Of a stretch of 21,463 bases of DNA, positions 7,278 to 13,972 are shown one piece after another. Each line of letters opens with the position of its first letter. Within the stretch, counting starts at the first letter, position 1. Source of the DNA: Gallionella sp. (lineage in GTDB: Bacteria; Pseudomonadota; Gammaproteobacteria; Burkholderiales; Gallionellaceae); the NCBI GenBank assembly GCA_030645955.1, contig JAUSMR010000201.1, forward strand, positions 1 to 21,463, given 5' to 3'. The notes beneath the pieces were generated by a model. It was not told the origin of the DNA. It searched no databases and saw only the letters and a program-made list of their open reading frames with translations. The position numbers and the translations under genes are program-made.

Positions 7278-7852
7278 GTCCAGCCCCAGAACAGAAAAAT
7301 GCTGATGATATGGCCCAGCGCAAGCGCCGAGAAAACGATGAAAATCGGGATATGCACTTTCCGCCACTTGGCCATTGCGTCCAGCGCCACCGCGTCCCAG
7401 AACACTGACAGCTCCACATCGGGCCGAGACATGCCTCTCAACTGGAAGTGTTTTCGCTGACTTTGCACATGGCTGCGTGAGCGATCCAGCAGCAGTTTGC
7501 CGACTATGCCGCTAACCGCGTTTATTCCCATGGCTACTGTAGCCAACCAGGGAAGGATGGCATTGAAATGAACGCCGGCATGGATCAGCACGAGAAATGA
7601 GCCGATCCATGTGCCTAATTCATGCATGGTTAGCAACGTTTTAGGATTTCCTGTCTTGATAACATTGCGTTTGCGCAGTGAATAGGTCATGGATCCCATG
7701 ATCAGGATCGTGCCCAGTATGCCCAGATAGCGCCCTACCCATCCCAGGTTCAGCAGATGCAGGATATAGTCGCCGAACAGGCTAGCCGCTACCAATAGGC
7801 CCGTCAGCAAGGTAAACGGCAGTATTTGCTTGCGCCAGAGAGAGATCATCAT
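7274..7852 (-). CDS. two-haem b-type transmembrane cytochrome
   Basis: This 192-residue integral membrane protein has four or five hydrophobic helices. Two helices each carry His pairs 14 residues apart: H77/H91 in MHELG...LVLIHAGVHF and H167/H181 in KVHIPI...LGHIISIF. Two such helices can hold two b haems stacked across the membrane, the geometry used by ferric reductases and NADPH oxidases. H95 is an extra candidate. Translation begins immediately after the reductase stop (TAA then ATGATG), with GGAGG inside the reductase's last codons, so the two are coupled. It ends in an ATGA overlap with the octahaem cytochrome. The likely job is to move electrons from the reductase on the cytoplasmic side to the periplasmic cytochrome. 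Confidence 0.8.
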   Translation of the reverse strand: MMISLWRKQILPFTLLTGLLVAASLFGDYILHLLNLGWVGRYLGILGTILIMGSMTYSLRKRNVIKTGNPKTLLTMHELGTWIGSFLVLIHAGVHFNAILPWLATVAMGINAVSGIVGKLLLDRSRSHVQSQRKHFQLRGMSRPDVELSVFWDAVALDAMAKWRKVHIPIFIVFSALALGHIISIFLFWGWT

Positions 7853-9145
7853 TTACGCCTCCAGGGTCACGCTGGTTTTAGGCGTGCAGGAGCAGAGCAG
7901 GCATGTGCCGGGTTCGGGATCGTAATCAGGCAGCTGGCGGTAAGCCACCTCGCCTGCATGTATGGTCGTTTGGCAGGTTCCGCAACTTCCGGCGCGGCAG
8001 CCAAATTTGACGGCAATACCATTCGATTCCGCAAATTTGAGCAGGTTGCCGGAGGAGGGTAGCCATGTCAGCTGCTTGCCGGACTTGGCGAATGTCACAA
8101 TGATTCCGGCATCCATTATCCCGGTATCTGGCGCGCCGGTCTGTGACGCGGCAACCGATGTCGTTGCAGATTGTTTGCGCTTGATTGATGTCGGACCGAA
8201 AGCCTCAAAGTGGATGCGCGCATCCGGCACGCCCCACTCATCTAACGCCGGCACGAGACTCTCCAGCATTGGGGCGGATCCACAAATGTAAAAATGATAA
8301 GGCTTGAGCGGCAATTGCATACGCAACAGGTTTACGTCGATGCGCCCCTCGTGCAGATAATCTTGTCTGGCCACATCTTCCGGCAGCGGATCACCGAAGC
8401 ACAGCCGCAAATGGAAGTTTGGATGCGCCGCCGCCAGGTTTTCGAGATGAGACTTCATCACCAGTTCGCGGCCGTTGCGCACACCGTAGAACAGCCAGAT
8501 TTCGCGCTCGGGTTGCTCGGCCAGGCACCAATTCAACATACTCAGCAACGGTGTGATGCCAATGCCGCCACCGATCAATACTACCGGACCACCGCTGCGA
8601 TCGATATGAAAGTGTCCGGCGGGGGAACGTATTTGCAAGAGGCTGCCCGCCGCCACCTGATCATGAAAGAATGTGGACGAAAGTCCCGGCGGAACATGGA
8701 TGCCCTCGGGCGGGTGCATTCGCTTGATCGCAACGCGGTAGCAATCGGGGCGAGGCGCATCCGACAAGGAATAGCAGCGGATAACCTGTTCGGTGCCCCC
8801 GTCCGCCGCCGGTATGTCAAGGCGAAAGGTCAGAAACTGCCCTGGCAGGAATGGCGGTAGCGGTTGCCCATCTTCCGGCATGAGGTAAAACGAGCAGATC
8901 GAGCGCGCCGCATCCTCGACGACCTTGCGGTCGACCCTGAACGTCCGGAAACCCGGCCAGGCGGCAACCGCAATCTCTTCCGTCCCCCTCGACACTTCCT
9001 GCACCACAGTTAAATTCAACTCTTCAGCACGGCTGAGTAAATCATAATAGGCTAGCCAATGGCGCCAGAGGCCGATACCGAGAAAGATCGCCAGTTGCAG
9101 CACGATTCCCGACACAATCCAGAGCAGTAAGGAGAGCGAGGTCAT
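7853..9145 (-). CDS. membrane-anchored FAD/NAD(P)-binding [2Fe-2S] oxidoreductase
   Basis: This 430-residue protein has, in order, one N-terminal membrane helix (about 5-26), an FAD domain with the RCYSLSDAP motif at 123-131, an NAD(P) domain with GGGIGITPLLSM at 192-203, and a C-terminal plant-type [2Fe-2S] ferredoxin domain with CRAGSCGTC and a final Cys418 in CLLCSC. This is the layout of ferredoxin-NAD(P) reductase-like proteins such as Hcr and phenol hydroxylase reductases, with an added anchor. It would take electrons from cytoplasmic NAD(P)H (or give them back) through FAD and the cluster. It is the first gene of the three-gene operon and should feed the adjoining cytochrome b. No strong ribosome site is visible before the ATG at 9145. 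Confidence 0.88.
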   Translation of the reverse strand: MTSLSLLLWIVSGIVLQLAIFLGIGLWRHWLAYYDLLSRAEELNLTVVQEVSRGTEEIAVAAWPGFRTFRVDRKVVEDAARSICSFYLMPEDGQPLPPFLPGQFLTFRLDIPAADGGTEQVIRCYSLSDAPRPDCYRVAIKRMHPPEGIHVPPGLSSTFFHDQVAAGSLLQIRSPAGHFHIDRSGGPVVLIGGGIGITPLLSMLNWCLAEQPEREIWLFYGVRNGRELVMKSHLENLAAAHPNFHLRLCFGDPLPEDVARQDYLHEGRIDVNLLRMQLPLKPYHFYICGSAPMLESLVPALDEWGVPDARIHFEAFGPTSIKRKQSATTSVAASQTGAPDTGIMDAGIIVTFAKSGKQLTWLPSSGNLLKFAESNGIAVKFGCRAGSCGTCQTTIHAGEVAYRQLPDYDPEPGTCLLCSCTPKTSVTLEA

Positions 9146-9320
9146 TTGATCATGCTAGCATGAAAAAATAATGATTCCCGCAAGGGGCGGAGAATTGAAT
9201 CCGCAGAGATTCAACTCAGATGTACGGCTTATGTACCCAGGTTGGGCAATACCAGGCACGAATTCGTCGAAGGGCGTAGCGTGCCAACAGCCGAAGCTTT
9301 CGCCGCACCTTGCCAGCCCG

Positions 9321-9911
9321 TTACGATACCGCCAGGTAGATTCCGCTGAGCGCTATGGCGCCACCAGCAAAGCGTGTAATCTTTTCGATGTTGAGTTTTC
9401 GCAAGCCTGTGCCAGCCAGTATGCCTGCGGCATGTAACAAGGCGGTTGCCAGTGCAAAACCGGCACTATATGAGACTGCTCCGACGGCTATTGGCATTTC
9501 TGCTCCGTGCGCGTGGCCATGGAACACCGCAAAAATGCCTACAAGCAATCCGCTAATGGCCAAGGGCAGCTTGAATGCGCCTGCAATCAGCACACCCAGT
9601 ACCAGCACTGAGACCACGATGCCTGCTTCCATGTATGGAACATGGACACCGGACATACCAAGCACACCACCGGCTAGCATCATGCTGACAAAAGTGCCGG
9701 GCACGGCCCATGCTGCTCGCCCGCCCGTCTGTGCCGCCCATAAACCAACCGCCAGCATCGCGAGCAAATGGTCGGCCCCGCCGGCGGGATGCATGAAGCC
9801 GGTACTGAATCCTGTTGATTGGCCGGTACCGGTATGCGCCAACGCTGAAATTGGCAGCAGGCATATTGCGCATAACGCAGTCAGTAATAAATGCATGGAT
9901 AATTTTTTCAT
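9321..9911 (-). CDS. hupE: HupE/UreJ-family nickel permease
   Basis: This 196-residue membrane protein has a signal-like N-terminus ending ISALA/H and about six hydrophobic helices. The HupE signature HPAGGADHLLAM is at about residues 41-52, and a second His-rich segment, FHGHAHGAE, follows later. Family members import Ni2+ for hydrogenase (HupE) or urease (UreJ), and the neighbouring hydrogenase operon favours HupE. AAGGAG lies 6 nt before the ATG. It is transcribed divergently from hypC, with about 185 bp between the two starts, so a shared control region is likely, although I found no convincing promoter motif there. Confidence 0.9.
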   Translation of the reverse strand: MKKLSMHLLLTALCAICLLPISALAHTGTGQSTGFSTGFMHPAGGADHLLAMLAVGLWAAQTGGRAAWAVPGTFVSMMLAGGVLGMSGVHVPYMEAGIVVSVLVLGVLIAGAFKLPLAISGLLVGIFAVFHGHAHGAEMPIAVGAVSYSAGFALATALLHAAGILAGTGLRKLNIEKITRFAGGAIALSGIYLAVS

Positions 9912-10097
9912 GGATAACTCCTTATTAAGAATCGATCAACGATGAACAAAAGTATCGGAACCCAGATAACCCATTCTACAACCACATTCGACGCCGGGCC
10001 ACAAATCACCGATGCGGCATCTGAATGACGGGCTTATCGCTCAATAAAATGAAAAACTGGTAGCATGAGCACACCCGTCTGAGGAGTGAATTTCACC

Positions 10098-10367
10098 ATG
10101 TGCCTTGGCATTCCCATGCAAGTTGCCGAAGTCGATGGCGCGTTTGCCTGGTGCGAGGGGCGCGGCCGGCGCGAACGGCTGAATATCCTCTGGCTGGGGG
10201 AAACAGCGCCCGGTGACTGGGTGTATGCCGTGCTGGGGCAGGCTCGCGAAAAACTGACGGCACAGCGGGTGGCTGAGATCAATCTTGCACTCGATGGCCT
10301 TGCGGCGGCATTGCAGGGGGAGACTGATCTTGATGCTTATTTTCCCGATCTCACGACGCCGCGATGA
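10098..10367 (+). CDS. hypC: HypC/HupF hydrogenase maturation chaperone
   Basis: This 89-residue protein opens MCLGIPMQV. Cys2 becomes N-terminal after Met removal and is the residue that carries the Fe(CN)2CO unit and contacts the large-subunit precursor. That is why the ATG at 10098 is preferred to the in-frame GTG at 10086; GAGGAG sits 11 nt upstream. The segment GRGRRERLNILWLGE and GDWVYAVLGQAREKL fit the HupF branch that travels with uptake hydrogenase operons rather than the general hyp cluster, so hupF is an equally valid name. Its stop overlaps hupK as ATGA. HypA, B, D, E and F are not in this window and must lie elsewhere. Confidence 0.92.
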   Translation: MCLGIPMQVAEVDGAFAWCEGRGRRERLNILWLGETAPGDWVYAVLGQAREKLTAQRVAEINLALDGLAAALQGETDLDAYFPDLTTPR

Positions 10368-11332
10368 TGCCGAACTTCGATACCGGACGTGTGCGAGTGC
10401 TGCTCACATGTGCTGACGGCAGGGTCAGTACAGTGCATATCAGCAGTGAACGCCCGGATGCGGCAATGGTTTTGCGCGGCCGCATTGCAGACCAGGCGGT
10501 GCAACTGCTTCCATTGCTGTTTGCCCTGTGCGGACAGGCGCAGGCCTGCGCGGCACTGCTGGCGCTGGCAGCCGCGCGCGGGGAGGAATGCGCGCCGCGA
10601 CTCGATCCGGATGTCCAGCGCGAAGTGTTGCGCGAACATCTGTGGCGCTGCCTGCTGGATTTGCCGCCACTGCTGGGAGAGGCCGTATTGCAGCAGGAAT
10701 TCGTCAGTGCAGTGAAGTGGATCGCTGAAGGAAATCGCGCCGAGCTGTATGCGTTGCTGCATAGTCCGCGCATTGCAGCGCTATACAAGTGTCTGCAGCA
10801 GACAGAAGAACCCCATCTCTTCCCATCCCGTATGTTGCCACGGCTCGATGCGAGAAGCTCGCTGGCCGAATGGGCACGATTGAGCGCCGAATTCTGTCGC
10901 CTGCCCGATTGGCGTGGCATGGCAGCCGAGACCGGTGCCATTGCAAGACAACAGCAAACAGAAGAAAAAATTGACCCGTCCTTCTACTCCCGTTGGCGGG
11001 CACGCTTCGACGAATTATTGGAATGGGCGGCGGGTGATGTCCAGATCGGGTCGGGCGGCACGGTGAGCGCAATACCGGTGGCGCCGTGCATCGGCCGCTC
11101 GCTCGTGGAGACCGCCCGTGGCCTATTGATGCATGAGATCGTGCTCGATGGGGAGCGTATCGCCGACTATTTTATCGTCGCGCCCACCGAATGGAATTTT
11201 CATCCGCAGGGAATACTGGTCGATGAGTTGCTGGGACAAGATGCAGGGGATCGCGATGCGCTGCAACAGCATGTCGCGCGTGCAGTTGCTGCGCTAGATC
11301 CCTGTGTGCCTTGGGAGCTGGAATGGGCATGA
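10364..11332 (+). CDS. hupK: HupK/HoxV-type hydrogenase assembly scaffold
   Basis: This 322-residue protein is a degenerate relative of the hydrogenase large subunit. The N-terminal GRVRVLL segment, LCGQAQ at about residue 56 (place of RICGVC in HynL), RGLLMHEI, APTEWNFHPQG and a C-terminal DPCVPWELEWA (place of DPCIACAVH) all align with large-subunit landmarks, but the Ni-binding cysteines are only partly kept. HupK and HoxV are thought to hold the Fe(CN)2CO group during assembly. It overlaps hypC and hupD at both ends by ATGA, which supports a maturation role. Length and position fit; the middle part is poorly conserved, so the family name is somewhat less certain than its role. Confidence 0.78.
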   Translation: MMPNFDTGRVRVLLTCADGRVSTVHISSERPDAAMVLRGRIADQAVQLLPLLFALCGQAQACAALLALAAARGEECAPRLDPDVQREVLREHLWRCLLDLPPLLGEAVLQQEFVSAVKWIAEGNRAELYALLHSPRIAALYKCLQQTEEPHLFPSRMLPRLDARSSLAEWARLSAEFCRLPDWRGMAAETGAIARQQQTEEKIDPSFYSRWRARFDELLEWAAGDVQIGSGGTVSAIPVAPCIGRSLVETARGLLMHEIVLDGERIADYFIVAPTEWNFHPQGILVDELLGQDAGDRDALQQHVARAVAALDPCVPWELEWA

Positions 11333-11826
11333 AGATACTCGTGCTTGGCATCGGCAACACGCTGCTTGCCGACGAGGGCGTAGGCATCGTCGCGATGCGC
11401 GAACTGGAAGCACGATTCGGCGCCCGCGAAGACTTGGAATTCCTCGATGGCGGCACGCTGTCCTTCACGCTGGCCGTGCCGATCAGCGAATGCACCGCCT
11501 TGCTGGTGATCGATGCAGCCGAGCTTGATGCTGCACCCGGCACGGTGCGCAGTTTTGAGGGCGAGGAAATGGATCGTTTTCTTGGGGCAAACCGCAAGAG
11601 CAGCGTGCATGAAGTGGGCCTGCTCGACCTGATGTCCATTTCGCGCCTGACCGGACATTGGCCGGAGCGACGCGCCTTGATCGGCATCCAGCCTGCTTTG
11701 GTGGATTGGGGAGAGACACTGACGCCAGCGGTCGCGGCAGCATTGCCGGAAATATGCGCCATTGCCTCCGGGATCATCGGTCGTTTTACGATTCACCCAG
11801 ATGCTGCAATGCATCATGGTATCTGA
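11329..11826 (+). CDS. hupD: hydrogenase maturation endopeptidase HupD/HyaD
   Basis: This 165-residue protease removes the C-terminal tail of the Ni-loaded large subunit. It begins MKILVLGIGNTLLADEGVG, and the nickel-sensing residues Glu16, Asp62 (IDAAE) and His94 (SSVHE) are at the family positions. The ATG at 11329 overlaps the hupK stop (ATGA); an ATG two codons earlier at 11323 is also possible because GGGAG lies just upstream of it. The stop codon lies inside the left end of an inserted repeat element. Joining the flanks without the insert restores a frame two residues longer, ending GMS. The substrate would be HynL, whose DPCIACAVH end is followed by 15 removable residues. Confidence 0.9.
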   Translation: MKILVLGIGNTLLADEGVGIVAMRELEARFGAREDLEFLDGGTLSFTLAVPISECTALLVIDAAELDAAPGTVRSFEGEEMDRFLGANRKSSVHEVGLLDLMSISRLTGHWPERRALIGIQPALVDWGETLTPAVAAALPEICAIASGIIGRFTIHPDAAMHHGI

Positions 11827-12016
11827 TTAGCCACCACGTTCAGTTGCACATAAAAAGAGCCGTCATTGCGAGCGAAGCGCGGCAATCCAGTTAATCAAAA
11901 ATGCCTTTATGAATAGAAACACCTGGATTGCCACGTCCCGCCACGCATTGCTCGCGGCTAAAGGCGCTCCTCGCAATGACGTGTGCTGAACTTGGTGGCT
12001 AATCAGGTCATGGTAT
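11814..12016. mobile_element. 184-bp MITE-like element with 9-bp target duplication
   Basis: The element body is 11823-12006. Its ends are inverted: ctgattagccacc on the left is matched by ggtggctaatcag on the right, extending over about 25 bases with few changes. The same 9 bases, tcatggtat, flank it at 11814-11822 and 12008-12016, as expected for a target duplication. Inside, cgtcattgcgag and ggcaatccag (11861-11890) reappear inverted at 11923-11981; this is a well-known type of dispersed bacterial palindrome. It encodes nothing and must be moved by a transposase elsewhere. It lies between hupD and hynS and supplies the hupD stop codon. Confidence 0.8.
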
Positions 12017-12088
12017 GAGTTGACCCGGCCAGATTTGCCGCGCAGAATACTCCCGCATTCCATGGTTAACCAGCCACAAGGAGTCAGC

Positions 12089-13204
12089 ATGAAACACGCA
12101 CAGCAACCGGACATACTGCCCGGAACCGTAGGCGAAGGCTTGGCTCAGCGCGGTGTCACCCGCCGCGAATTCCTCAAACTCTGTACTACACTGACCGCGT
12201 TGCTGGCCTTGCCGCCTTCGATGGCGAGCGCTATGGCAGAGGCGATCTCCAAGGCGCGACGGCAGTCGGTGATCTGGCTCTCTTTTCAGGAATGCACCGG
12301 CTGCACCGAGTCCATCACGCGATCGCATTCGCCGACGCTGGAAAATCTGATCTTCGACCTGATCTCCCTCGATTACCACCACACGCTGCAAGCCGCTTCG
12401 GCAGAAGCTGCCGAACATGCCCGCAAACAGGCGATGAAGGACAATGACGGCAAGTATCTGCTGATCGTCGATGGCTCAATCCCGATGGGCAATCCCGGCT
12501 TCTCCACCATCGCTGGTATCAGCAACCATGACATGCTGATGGAAACCGCCAAAGGCGCGGCAGCCATCGTCGCGGTCGGAACCTGTGCGGCCTTCGGCGG
12601 CATTCCCAAGGCCGATCCGAATCCGACCGGTGCGGTTTCGGTGAGTGACATCATCAAGGACAAACCCATCATCAACGTCCCCGGCTGCCCGCCGATCCCG
12701 GTGGTGATGACCGGGGTGCTGGCGCACTTCCTGACTTTCGGCGGCATCCCCGAACTGGACGCACAGGGTCGCCCCAGGTCTTTTTACGGCGAGACGATCC
12801 ACGACCGTTGTTACCGCCGCCCCTTCTATGACCAGGGCAAGTTCGCCCAGAGCTTCGACGACAAGGCGGCAAGGCAAGGCTGGTGCCTGTTCAAACTCGG
12901 CTGCAAGGGCCCGGTGACCTACAACGCCTGCGCCACCACCAAGTGGAACGACGGCACCAGCTTTCCCATCCAGTCCGGCCACGGCTGCATCGGCTGTTCC
13001 GAGGCGAATTTCTGGGATGCCGGGCCGCTCTATAAAGCGTTGTCCATGCCTGTATCGGCGACAACTTCCATGCTGGGTGCGGCGGCGGCAGCCGGCGCGG
13101 CAGCAGGAGTGGCGATTGCCTGGCATAGCCGTTCGACCAAGGCTGCGGCAAAAGCGGCACACGAAAAAATGACCGTGCAAGACCTGACGCGGGAGAAAAC
13201 ATGA
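12089..13204 (+). CDS. hynS: [NiFe]-hydrogenase small subunit (Isp-type)
   Basis: This 371-residue protein carries three Fe-S clusters that take electrons from the Ni-Fe site. A Tat signal, TRREFLK (residues 24-30), exports the folded heterodimer. Proximal-cluster ligands appear as CTGC (C69, C72), GTCAAFGG and PGCPP. Distal ligands are in HDRC and CLFKLGC, and medial ligands in NACATTKW and GHGCIGC. Near residues 330-346 a Gly/Ala-rich hydrophobic helix anchors the protein, followed by a basic cytoplasmic tail. The two extra cysteines of oxygen-tolerant enzymes are absent (Gly in both places). The start at 12089 follows AAGGAG; upstream in-frame codons lie in repeat-derived sequence. The TGA overlaps isp1 as ATGA. 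Confidence 0.95.
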   Translation: MKHAQQPDILPGTVGEGLAQRGVTRREFLKLCTTLTALLALPPSMASAMAEAISKARRQSVIWLSFQECTGCTESITRSHSPTLENLIFDLISLDYHHTLQAASAEAAEHARKQAMKDNDGKYLLIVDGSIPMGNPGFSTIAGISNHDMLMETAKGAAAIVAVGTCAAFGGIPKADPNPTGAVSVSDIIKDKPIINVPGCPPIPVVMTGVLAHFLTFGGIPELDAQGRPRSFYGETIHDRCYRRPFYDQGKFAQSFDDKAARQGWCLFKLGCKGPVTYNACATTKWNDGTSFPIQSGHGCIGCSEANFWDAGPLYKALSMPVSATTSMLGAAAAAGAAAGVAIAWHSRSTKAAAKAAHEKMTVQDLTREKT

Positions 13205-13860
13205 GCAATCTCGATCTCCTGACTTTCGCGCGCGGCAGCGCATTGGACTGGGCGTTGATGTTATTCGCCGCGGGTGTCGTGCTGCGCCTGTTCGAGATCT
13301 TCGGTCTCGGTCGCAAAGCCGATCTGGCAAGTCCTCGCCCCGACAGCCCCGGCAGCGGCTGGCGCACCATCGTCATGCGCTCGGTGCCGAAAGCAGACAC
13401 ACTGAAACGCGACGCGGTCACTTATATCAGCGGTTATATGTTCCACATTGGACTGTTGGTGTCGATCTTCTTCTTCGCGCCGCATATCGAATTCTTCCGC
13501 AGCCTGTCCGGGTTCCGCTGGCCGGGGTTGCCTTCGGCATTGGTAGACGCTTTGGTGGTGATGGCGATAGTGGCTTTGGGCGTGTCGCTCGCGCACCGCC
13601 TCACCAGCCCGGTAAAGCGCATGCTGTCCGGTATCACTGATTACGTGGCTTGGGCGATGACTCTGCTGCCGTTGCTGACCGGCTATCTGGCCTATCACCA
13701 CCTGTTGTCGGAATACACCCTGATGCTGGCGTTGCACCTGTTCTCGATCGAGTTGTTGCTGGTGTTACTGCCGTTCACCAAACTGTTCCACGCTTTCTCC
13801 TTGTTCATTTCGCGCTGGTACAACGGCGACATCTCCGCGCGCAAGGGAGTGGTGTCATGA
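13201..13860 (+). CDS. isp1: Isp1, hydrogenase-linked NarI-like cytochrome b
   Basis: This 219-residue membrane protein has about five hydrophobic helices and histidines in the membrane (H82, H95, H132, H166/H167, H179, H197) that can bind b haems, as in NarI and HdrE/DsrM-type subunits. Isp1 sits between the small and large subunit genes only in Isp-type hydrogenases, as in Thiocapsa, Allochromatium and Aquifex. There it links the periplasmic HynSL to the cytoplasmic Isp2 or to quinone. It starts in an ATGA overlap with hynS. Its stop is also part of an ATGA, which now leads into an inserted sequence rather than straight into isp2. Confidence 0.88.
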   Translation: MSNLDLLTFARGSALDWALMLFAAGVVLRLFEIFGLGRKADLASPRPDSPGSGWRTIVMRSVPKADTLKRDAVTYISGYMFHIGLLVSIFFFAPHIEFFRSLSGFRWPGLPSALVDALVVMAIVALGVSLAHRLTSPVKRMLSGITDYVAWAMTLLPLLTGYLAYHHLLSEYTLMLALHLFSIELLLVLLPFTKLFHAFSLFISRWYNGDISARKGVVS

Positions 13861-13972
13861 GCAGCGAGCAGGGGCCCCGCGAAGCGGGGATGAGAGCGTC
13901 CGCGATTGACGCCGGAGGCCGAAGCCTGAATTCGAGGAGTACTGCCGGTCGAAAGGAGGCCTCATCATGAGC
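13855..13972. mobile_element. 102-bp insert between isp1 and isp2, flanked by 8-bp repeats
   Basis: The 8 bases tcatgagc occur at 13855-13862 (isp1 stop) and at 13965-13972 (isp2 start), 110 bases apart. Removing one copy plus the 102-base insert restores a direct ATGA overlap of isp1 with isp2, matching the hynS-isp1 junction. The insert contains small hairpins (CCCCGC-gaa-GCGGGG at 13875-13889; aggc-cgaa-gcct near 13916). It also contains an AGGAGG ribosome site just before isp2. It is open for 37 codons from 13857 to 13970, with ATGA overlaps at both ends. The peptide has no recognisable features, so I do not call it a gene. Confidence 0.6.

Noticed and set aside
9146..9320. 88-codon frame beginning near 9171, between the reductase operon and hupE
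   Set aside because: No ribosome site and no recognisable motif. It runs into the hupE gene on the opposite strand.
9912..10097. Sigma-54 type promoter for the hydrogenase operon
   Set aside because: Looked for GG-N10-GC with the usual flanks in the hupE-hypC gap and before hynS (12017-12088); no acceptable match was found.
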